Source: Knufia peltigerae
Lineage: Eukaryota; Ascomycota; Eurotiomycetes; Chaetothyriales; Trichomeriaceae
Assembly (NCBI GenBank): GCA_030247855.1
Contig: JAPDRN010000168.1
Coordinates: forward strand, 1-64,000
Length of the DNA: 64,000 bases
Direction of reading: 5' to 3'
Made by a program: the position numbers and the translations under genes. The notes beneath the pieces are model-generated. The model ran no database searches. It saw only the letters and a list, made by a program, of their open reading frames with translations, and was not told the origin of the DNA. Positions within the stretch are counted from its first letter, which is position 1, and the number at the start of each line of letters is the position of its first letter. This document shows positions 56,266 through 64,000 of this stretch, one piece after another.

Positions 56266-56726
56266 ATGGCAGCTGAGAAATCCATCACCGGCAACAGCGA
56301 GCCTCCACGCTCGGAGCAATATCTCTTGGGCGAGAAAATGGTGGTAGAATTTCTGGGCAAACCATACGAGCTCGGTGTAGGTTTACTTCCTTGCTTGTGC
56401 TTCAAATTGTGCATGAGCTTGAAATGGCTGAGAATTGAACGCAGAAAAGCAACGTCTTCTCGGAAACCCTGCGGGAATATACTTTTGAACATACTTTGTC
56501 CAGCTACGCACGGCCAGGTCTCACCTTCAGAGAGCGAAACCTGTTGAACATCGCGTTGTTTATCGCCACGAACCGCGAGCATGAGCTGCGGATCAATCTG
56601 TTGTCTACTGAGAAGAATGGCCTGTCAAAGGAGGACACTGCAGAGGCCATTCGTCACTGCATGCTCTACACCGGCATGGCAGCTGGAAGAGACGCATTTC
56701 TGGTGGCCAGCGAGTTGCTTGGTTGA
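56266..56726 (+). CDS. Carboxymuconolactone decarboxylase-like protein
   Basis: Small protein of 130 residues; exons 56266-56376 and 56445-56726. The stretch SSYARPGLTFRERNLLNIA followed by FIATNREHELRINL and AIRHCMLYTGMAAGRDAF matches the CMD fold (gamma-carboxymuconolactone decarboxylase / AhpD). No CxxC is present, so an AhpD-type peroxidase role is unlikely. CMD proteins act on lactone acids in aromatic catabolism, though many fungal members have unknown substrates. Placed between a ring hydroxylase and a carrier, it fits ring-cleavage product processing. Confidence 0.85.
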
Positions 56727-57199
56727 TATTACAGCACCGGAGTGGCAGGCTGAGAGATGTAGCAGTTGCTGAGACACGATAAATTCATTTCCAATAAATG
56801 TGTTACAATCCTTCCACATTCTGGGTAACAGGGTACCATGATTAGCTTCGAGTTCCAATCCCCACAGCGCCACCGATTCGAGACAGAATCGAGAACTCCA
56901 CCAACCTCGACATCGGCTTGGCCTATTAGCCTGTGCTGGAAAGTTTAGTTAGTCTTTTCGGACTTCGCACTTCGGTTTTCGGATCTCGGACTTGGTTTTT
57001 TCAAGAAAACACGAGCCCCACGGGGGGTTGATGAGCATGGGAGAAATCTGGGGTTTACAGGGATCGAAAATATTATTAGACCCAGGGTCGCCATCACCAC
57101 AACCTCTCTCGATGTGACAGTGATCGTCTTCTTTCATTGAATTGGTACCTGGTCCCCCTTACCATAATTCTACTTGCTCCAGAGCACTTATCCATCGCT
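56727..57199. other. Intergenic region
   Basis: Spacer and promoter of the MFS gene. A 62-codon minus-strand frame is not supported. Confidence 0.4.
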
Positions 57200-58680
57200 A
57201 TGGACGTCGGCAAGGTGCCTATTGAAGGCGCCACCACAACTGTGGATGGCAAGCGTGAAGAGATCGAACAGGTTGAACCTGATGCCGTCTTGAACAAGCG
57301 TTTGGTGCGCAAGATTGACTATCATGTCATCCCTATTCTCATCCTGCTCTTCGCCTTCTCCCTGATCGACCGAAACATCATCGCGACCGCTCGCGTTGCA
57401 GGCATGGGCAAGGATCTCGAGCTCACGGGAAACAAGTACTCGGTGGCCCTCCTGGCTTTATTTCCATTGTACATCCTCATTGAGCTCCCTACGAATTTCA
57501 TCCTTCGGAAGATCAGCGTCAAAGGATTTTTCTTCGGCATGGTGTTCTGCTGGGGCACCGTGGCAATGTGTCATGCTTTTGTCAAGACATTCTCACAACT
57601 GGTTGCTGTGAGAGTTCTTCTCGGTCTCTTTGAGGGTAGCTTCCAGGTGAGTGTAAATGTGCCTCTCCGCTTGTCCAAGCCACTGATGGAATGAAAATCA
57701 CATAGCCTGTATGTATCTACATCGTATCGTCCTGGTACACGAGATATGAAACGCAACGACGCCTGGCTACCTGGTTTGCTATGGGTCAGTTGCTGGCGGC
57801 GTTTTCCGGCATTCTATCATACGGCTTGAGCACTTTGAACGGTACAGGCGGTCTCGAGGGCTGGCGATGGATCTACCTCGTTCCGGGCCTTATCACCATC
57901 GTCCTTGCCTTTCCCGTATGGTTCCTCGTCTGCGAGTTCCCCGAGAACGCAAAATGGCTCCATACCGAAGAGCTTGATCGCCTGAGTGCATGGCTAGCAC
58001 AAGATCGAGCTGAGATCCTGGAAGATCGTATGACCGTCGGAAGAGCTCTCATTGCTTTGAAGGATTGGAAGATTTGGGTCTTGTCCAGCCTCCTCTTCTT
58101 CCTCACTGCCGCTGCCTACACCATGAGCTTCTTTACACCCACCATTCTCAGCTCCTTGGGATTCAGCGTGGCGCTCAGCCAAATCCTTCTTACACCACCA
58201 TACATTGCCGCATGTATCGCAAACATCATCACCGGGCTAGCCGCCGACAAGGCCCATATACGCAGCCCCTTCATCATAGGCCACGTCGTCCTTACGATGG
58301 TGGGCTTCGGCATGATCGGATGGGGTCCCAACACCGGAGCGAAGATGACTGGCATCTACTTCTCCATCATTGGATCTCAATGTGCTATCCCGACCGTCTA
58401 TACCTTTTTGGCCAACAACGTCGTTGGCACCACCAAACGACAGATGGCCGTGCCTCTCCAGACCGTCTGGGGTGGTATCGGCGGCATTGCCGGCTCGGTG
58501 TATTTCCGGCAACAAGATGCTCCTAAATACAGACCGGGACTCTACGCCTCCTTTTCTACTCTGGCCCTCTGTCTCATCCTCACTAGCTCTATATCGGTGT
58601 ATTTCCACTTGCAAAACAAGAAGGCAGATCGAGAGGGAAAGATCTTGGAGGGCGTGGAGAACTTCCGATACACCCTTTAG
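57200..58680 (+). CDS. MFS transporter, DAL5 / anion:cation symporter type
   Basis: Twelve-helix carrier of 473 residues; exons 57200-57646 and 57706-58680. The start used is MDVGKVPIEG; an ATG at 57137 would add 21 hydrophobic residues ahead of a hydrophilic tail, which is unlikely. The N-terminal RKIDYHVIPILILLFAFSLIDR with the following RNI is characteristic of the allantoate/nicotinate permease group, and ELPTNFILRK and WYTRYETQRR (formed across the intron) are family landmarks. These carriers take up organic anions such as nicotinate, allantoate, pantothenate or aromatic acids. It likely imports the acid handled by the neighbouring salicylate-hydroxylase-like enzyme. Confidence 0.9.
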
Positions 58681-59148
58681 GTCGCCACGTTGTGCCTAGG
58701 TATATCAATGCGTGGTTTGCGAACAAATCGAGAATGGAGGCCGAAAATTCAGCTGACGCGCGAGGCATGGCGCAAGCGATATCCATAGTCGCCTTGGCTG
58801 AGACGTGCACGTAGTCTGCTACGCCGCAAATCAAACTCTCATGCATAGAATGAGTGTTTTCACAATCGGTACCTAATAAAACGAAGTCATGTACCTTCTG
58901 CATAACAGCCAGACTTGGTCATTGTAAGCCGTGATTAGGCGTTGTGGGGATGCCTAGAGTACATAGTGTGGGGGCCTCGAAGCATCTCACAGACCCCGCT
59001 CGTCAGACTTTGTTAGCGACCCTTCCCACTGTTTCGCCTCACTCGCTTTGACTCTCCAAACCATTTAAATCCTCAAAAGACCCTACTCGCACACCACGAA
59101 CCCCTCCGTTCGTCTGCGCCTCTCGTCTTCTTATCTGCTCCCGGCGCG
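58681..59148. other. Intergenic region
   Basis: Spacer between the carrier and regulator 3. A pyrimidine-rich stretch precedes the regulator start (59030-59140). Confidence 0.4.
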
Positions 59149-61835
59149 ATGCTCAAACCCAAGCTGCTGAAAACCTGCGATAATTGCAAGCTGCGTAAAG
59201 TGCGCTGCACTGGTGAGTTTGACGAGCTTGTCGACAATGCGGTCTCTTATCTTATCTTCCCAGGATCACGTCAACCGAATTCAATGCCATGCGGCATTTG
59301 CTTGGTGGGTATAGACCTATAATTGTGGTGCAAATGCGATCTCGAGGCCGTACTCACACGCCAGCTTTAGAAACGCGGCGTAACTTGCAGCTTCAGTGAG
59401 AATAAGAGGAGGACGAAGGCGACCGCTGAGCCTCTCGATGAAGCGCATACTGCAATATGGCCATTGGAAAAGGCCTCAACGGACGGATCTCCCCAAGGGG
59501 TTGTTGTTGACAGACGGCCTCTCGATCGTCCAGAACAGCCGCAAACCCAGTCACAATCCGCATGTTTCAATGATGCGGGCGAGTGGGTGGAAACGCCAGT
59601 GGCTCCGTCGCGAGCTGGTCCGAATAGGATCTACATGGACGAGATGCTTAAAGGCCGTGGCATCGAAGGCAAGGAATTTCATGCGAGCCTTTTCCCCAAG
59701 GTATGAAGATATTATCCAACTCCATCCGATCTGGCGTCGCATTTGCATCTCTGACAACTATCTCAGTCCGAAAAGCAAAAGAGTGAGCGGGTACTGAGAG
59801 ACCTTGTCGAAGACCGGAAACATTGACCGCAATCTAGTTTCCAGCTCCAGCCTCTCTCTTTTCTCCGACAGTGACATCCGCTCGATATCCGAGAAGCTGA
59901 GAAATGCCCCTTTCGGTGCTTTGATCGAATCCTTCTCAGATTCGATGAACAAGCGGCTGCACCGACAAGCAAACAAAGTGTATCCCGAAGTCAGCTTCCG
60001 CCCGCCACCGTACCCGATAAAGCTGTCACCGGAACAGAAGGCCGAACATATTCGCTGTATTTGAAGGCAAACCCTGTATTCGGATGGGCAGCTGGCACTA
60101 ACACGTTGCCGCAGGTTACTTTGATCACATCCATCCACTCTTTCCTTTTTTGATGAAAGCAGAGTTTGAACAGCAAGTCCTCGATCACCACAGTGAAGAA
60201 GCACTCTCGAAGAACACGCCTCTTTTTGCTCTGTACAACGCCATGCTGGCAATTGGCAGCCAACTCAACGGGCATGGTTCGTTCGAACCTGGAGAAGGGG
60301 CGTCGTGGCAATTCTTCCAGCTATCCTTAAGCCGCCTCGGAGAGCTAATAGCCTCCCGACCTGGCGTACTAAGTGTGCAGGTGAGAGAGATACCATTCAT
60401 CTATATTACGCCAAAAGTAACTGACACCCTACGAGGCATTACTCGCAATGGTGAGCGACCCTTCGTCTTACCTTGTGGGAGACAATTACTTAGCTAGAAT
60501 TTAAAAAGTTCCTCTTTGCCATGACATACTGTGGGGGCCAGATTGCCGAAATGCTACTATCAGAAGCGGCGAGAATGACACAATTCTGTCGTCTCAATAA
60601 AGGCTCCAAAACAATAACAGATGGTGCCCATCAACGTACATTTTGGGTGATCTACTCAATTGAAAAGCTTTCAACATCCTGTCAAGGCAGGCCCTCGGTA
60701 AGGGCTCAACTTCTTTTCCTAACCCCAGCAAGTTATCTAACGCTGCAGTTCCAAGGTGATCCCTGACGAAGACATTGGCTGCCACATTCCATTCATCCCC
60801 GAAGCCATCTTTGGAGACTTTAACTGGTTCTTGAGCTCCGTGCGATTCGGCAGACTGCTTTCCAAAGCGCAGAGCGCCCTTTTTTCCGTTAGTGCCACCA
60901 CGAAACCGTTAGTGGAGTATCAACAAGACCTACAATTAATCAGACACGAGCTGGAAACTTGGAGGCTTTCCATTCCGCCACCATTTCGACCTGGAGAGCG
61001 GTTTGCTAGGGCTAGGCTAGGGAGCTCGGCCTCGATAATGGCTGCTCTGAGGACCCATCTCGTTTACCATGACTTTGTCATGGTGCTATGTCGACTTAGT
61101 CTGCAGATTGGCGAACCTGAATCTGGTCGAGGCCCCCTCAATGCCCGAGAGACTTTCATGAGATCTACTCGCCGCGTGATTGAATTGATAGGTCATCTTG
61201 AGATAGAACCCTACACTCCTTCCGTGTCAGTATTCTCTATTGAAGAGCGTCCTCCAACATACCCTTTATTAACATGAGACAGGCTTTTGACGGTGATCCC
61301 ACTGTCCGCCTTCCTCAGCCTATTTCATCTGGTAATCGACAACCCGAGGCACGTCGAAACGAGAGATAATCTGAACTTCCTCGATATCGCTGCCGGATAT
61401 TTTCGCCGTCTTGAATATGTGACCAACCAAGAGTTCCCTTTCTCTGTTTTCCCGAAACTCGCGTCGATCGTCCAGAACTATGTGCAGACCCTGTTACCCA
61501 TGGAAGAGACGGCCACTCCGCTTGTGCAATCTCTGATGTCGTCTCTGCCCGAAAACGATCCTCCATCCGAGGTCGAGCTGGATATAAGCGGTTCCTCCAA
61601 TATGGTTATTCCTAAGGGAACCATGGGGGTATATCAGGCGCCAAGCGATTCGTGCGAGACAATTTATATGATGAACGAAGGTAGCGCTATGGAGACCATG
61701 CGTTTTGAAGTGGACGGAACCGCACTCGACCCGGATGGTGTGCACGGAGTGCCAGACAACGAAGTTATGGATTTCTTTGGCAACCTGTTGGATGGACCAT
61801 TCTGGTTGTATGGCAATGAACCAAACTGGCAATAG
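59149..61835 (+). CDS. Zn2Cys6 transcription factor (regulator 3)
   Basis: Binuclear-zinc-cluster regulator of 720 residues. Ten exons: 59149-59212, 59264-59304, 59371-59700, 59767-59782, 59838-60056, 60115-60380, 60436-60450, 60509-60697, 60756-61225, 61283-61835; 2163 bases, all phases closing. The zinc cluster is spread over three exons: CDNCKLRKVRC, then PCGIC, then C in KRGVTCSF. The middle homology domain shows YFDHIHPLFPFL, QALLAMFLFAM (across two introns), FWVIYSIEKLS and CQGRPS. Exons 4 and 7 are only 16 and 15 bases long. The tail is acidic. It lies between the carrier and the MBL-fold gene and probably controls this module. Confidence 0.88.
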
Positions 61836-62246
61836 CAAAGTCTCAATTCTTGCGAGAGGGTCATCTTTTCTTCCATCTGTCGATCGCGTCGGTCGATCAA
61901 AGTCTGTTGTAATGGTACTGAACGAGGACCACTTACGATTGCTGACATGGATTCAAGCGGTAGTGGGCGGGACAGGCAGCCTTTCAAACACTGAAATTTT
62001 GACACCCTCCTTTCCAGATAGATGTAAAATCCGCAATAGGAGGCTAAAACAGTATCGTACTACGGTGCAAACGTTTGTCACTTCGAGTCTTTCGGAGATT
62101 CTCAGCGATCAAACCACTGCTCTAAGTCTGGGAACCGCCTCGTTTTTCGGTGCTCGGACAAGACAGGCAATTTCCAAGCCAAGACTCCAAGAGGATCCAT
62201 CTCGTCTGACAGGATCTTATATAGTACACATTATTATCCAAGCCGG
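61836..62246. other. Intergenic region
   Basis: Spacer between regulator 3 and the MBL-fold gene. The frame seen across it overlaps the regulator gene and is not supported. Confidence 0.4.
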
Positions 62247-63522
62247 ATGAGCTCTAACGAGAAAGAAGGGAACTCTTCGGACCACATTGTCATGGCCGAC
62301 AATATCCCACCTATCTTGATCCCTGCAGGAGATGTCACGGTTCAGGTTCGCATCATCGACACCACCTCCCGTATCGACAAACTCCCGCTCACATTCTTGA
62401 TGAGACCTGCGCTGGAACCCATGGAGTACATGCCCACAATACCATCATGGTCGTTTCTCATTGAACATCCAACTGGCCATAAGGCTATCTTTGATCTGGG
62501 CATGTCCAAGCATTTCAAGGATCTCGCTCCGGTAGTGTCAGAAGATGATCGTTTTGATGACTGGGATATTCGTTCCCCCAAAGAGGCCATTGATGTTCTT
62601 GAAGAACACAATGTGCCCGCGAGCCAGATCAAGAGTGCAATTTGGAGGTGAGTCGGTCGGCCTCTTCAAGAAAGACGCATTCCAATATGCTAACTCACTC
62701 CTGTGGAGTCATTGGCATTGGGATCACATTGGAGATCCATCACGGTTCCCACCCAGCACTGATTTGATCGTGGGTCCAGGATTCAAGGCGGCGCTGTTGC
62801 CAGCTTTTCCGACCAGGCGAGACTCTCCCGTCCGGGAAAGTGACTTTCGGTGCGTATATTTCCCGATAAAGAGTGAACACGAAGACGAAGCCGGATATCA
62901 ATAATGGATGAACTGACCTAGTGCTGCTTTGCTATCCAGCGGGAGAAGTGTGATCGAGATCGACTTTGAAAGGTCCGCTCGAGCAACCAAGGTTGCAGAC
63001 TTTCCCGCCTTTGACTTTTTCGGTGATGGCTCCTTTTACCTGCTCGACACTCCCGGACATGCTATAGGACACATGGGGGCGTTGGCACGTACGACAACTA
63101 ACCCTGACACATTCATTCTCATGGGTGGCGATCTTAGTCACCATGGAGGATTATTGAGACCTTCGAAGTATCTACATATCCCTGCTCGACTCTCAGGATC
63201 TTCATATGGTCTCCAAACACCACATCCTGGCTGCTCGTTCGAAAAGCTCCTTCTCGCACGCACGGGCTCAACAGAGACACCCTTTTTCTTGTCTACGGCT
63301 GCACAGGTGGTGGATGAAGAAGGACTTGCCAAGACGCGTTCCAAGGCACAGAAGTTGGATGCTCAAGAAAACATTTGGCTGGTGTGTGCGCATGATGCAA
63401 CCATCTCGCAGGTTGCCGACTTCTTCCCTGCCTCCGCCAATGAATGGAAAGAAAAGGGTTGGCGCACCAAGACTTTGTGGTCGTTTCTGAATGATTTCAA
63501 CGATGCTGTGCAGGCATTCTAG
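62247..63522 (+). CDS. Metallo-beta-lactamase-fold hydrolase
   Basis: MBL-fold protein of 374 residues; exons 62247-62647, 62709-62849, 62940-63522; 1125 bases. The metal motif HWHWDHIGD (HxHxDH) is completed across intron 1. LDTPGHAIGHMG gives the third-position histidine and MGGDLSHHGG the bridging aspartate; CAHDATI near the end holds a further histidine. This is the layout of lactonases such as the AHL lactonase group, and of fungal MBL proteins that open lactones or lactams, for example the benzoxazolinone lactamase type in Fusarium. ATG at 62292 is an alternative start. Probable job: opening a lactone or lactam formed or met by this module. Confidence 0.88.
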
Positions 63523-63625
63523 CAAGACGGACAACTGAACTATGTATTCACACCAGCATAGGATCTAAAATGACATATATATATCCATGCTGTAATGCCG
63601 ACGTACGATCACTTTGACACTATCT
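63523..63625. other. Short convergent spacer
   Basis: Only about 100 bases separate the two convergent stop codons, so the transcripts may overlap. Confidence 0.4.
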
Positions 63626-64000
63626 CTAAAGCTTTGCTTTCTGCTGTTTCTCCTGAGTATACTCCAAAGGCTTATCACCAATGTCGACTTGCCTCCACCA
63701 CGGATATCCCTCCGGTGCATCTTCAGGTACCTGGCCGGTAAAATTGGTTGGCCTTTTCCGTAGAAAGGCCTTGACACCCTCCAGGTTGTCTTTTCGCCCA
63801 TACAAGCCATAGATCATCTGTGAGTCAAGCAGGTGAGCATCTTCCACATTGGATGGACATCGGTAGATCATTTCCCGCATGAGTTTGGTCGATACCGTCG
63901 AAGTGTTCTTCGCCAGGCCTTCTGCAAGCTCAAGCGCTCGCGCCACTGTCGCCTCAGGCGTTGGGCAGATCTCAGTAAAGAGTGATTCGAAGAGTTTGTG
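63626..64000 (-). CDS. Enoyl-CoA hydratase/isomerase family, 3' part, PTS1
   Basis: C-terminal 124 residues of a crotonase-family protein; the gene runs off the right edge of the window. PTPEATVARALELAEGLA followed by STKLMREMIYR and GVKAFLRKRPTNF are typical C-terminal crotonase sequence. The protein ends QQKAKL: AKL is a type-1 peroxisomal signal with a supporting basic residue before it. Expected role: hydration of an enoyl-CoA, or a related crotonase reaction, in peroxisomal beta-oxidation. Catalytic residues lie outside the window, so the exact reaction cannot be fixed. Confidence 0.88.
   Translation of the reverse strand, partial: HKLFESLFTEICPTPEATVARALELAEGLAKNTSTVSTKLMREMIYRCPSNVEDAHLLDSQMIYGLYGRKDNLEGVKAFLRKRPTNFTGQVPEDAPEGYPWWRQVDIGDKPLEYTQEKQQKAKL

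Noticed and set aside
1..64000. CRISPR arrays, bacterial operons or ribosome-binding sites
   Set aside because: The window is fungal; no regularly spaced repeats are present and genes are intron-bearing.

Overview
The window is nuclear DNA of a filamentous ascomycete (Pezizomycotina). Genes carry several short introns of about 45-75 bases with GT...AG ends, there are fungal Zn2Cys6 and bZIP/DUF3425 regulators, TRI12-type and DAL5-type MFS transporters, and AT-rich stretches that look mutated by RIP (repeat-induced point mutation). The species cannot be named from the sequence alone. All gene models were spliced by hand; exon sums and reading phases were checked and close exactly for every multi-exon gene given as complete.

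Layout. 1-2.45 kb is an AT-rich, RIP-like block with terminal inverted repeats, probably a dead DNA transposon. 2.9-14.9 kb holds a cytochrome P450, an SDR, an NTF2/SnoaL-like protein, an acetoacetyl-CoA synthetase ending in a peroxisomal signal (AKL) and a divergent Zn2Cys6 regulator. After an AT-rich patch (15.2-15.7 kb), 16.3-34.6 kb holds a TRI12-like MFS, a 3-ketosteroid-1-dehydrogenase (KstD)-like flavoprotein, a second SDR that is a paralogue of the first, a single-domain extradiol-dioxygenase-like VOC protein, a PF04199 cyclase/hydrolase, a phenol-hydroxylase-type FAD monooxygenase, a Baeyer-Villiger monooxygenase and a second KstD-like flavoprotein. After a further AT-rich patch (35.2-36.0 kb) come a Zn2Cys6 regulator, fumarylacetoacetase and homogentisate 1,2-dioxygenase, then a decayed regulator relic, an ABM-domain/zinc-ribbon protein, a bicupin, a bZIP regulator, an orphan ORF and an NmrA-like protein. 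54.5-64 kb looks like another small catabolic module: salicylate-hydroxylase-like FAD monooxygenase, CMD-like protein, DAL5-type MFS, Zn2Cys6 regulator, metallo-beta-lactamase-fold hydrolase and the 3' end of an enoyl-CoA hydratase with a PTS1.

How the genes could work together (inference). The mix of two Delta1-dehydrogenase-like flavoproteins, a polycyclic-ketone-type BVMO, two SDRs, a P450, an NTF2-fold protein, an aromatic hydroxylase, an extradiol-type VOC protein and a cyclase-type hydrolase is what is needed to oxidise, desaturate or aromatise and open an alicyclic or polycyclic ketone such as a steroid, terpenoid or related compound. HGD and FAH would then turn a homogentisate-type ring into fumarate and acetoacetate, and the acetoacetyl-CoA synthetase would bring the acetoacetate into peroxisomal thiolysis. 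No maleylacetoacetate isomerase and no Rieske 9alpha-hydroxylase are visible in the window. The substrate remains unproven; aromatic ketones or phenylacetate-type compounds are the main alternatives.
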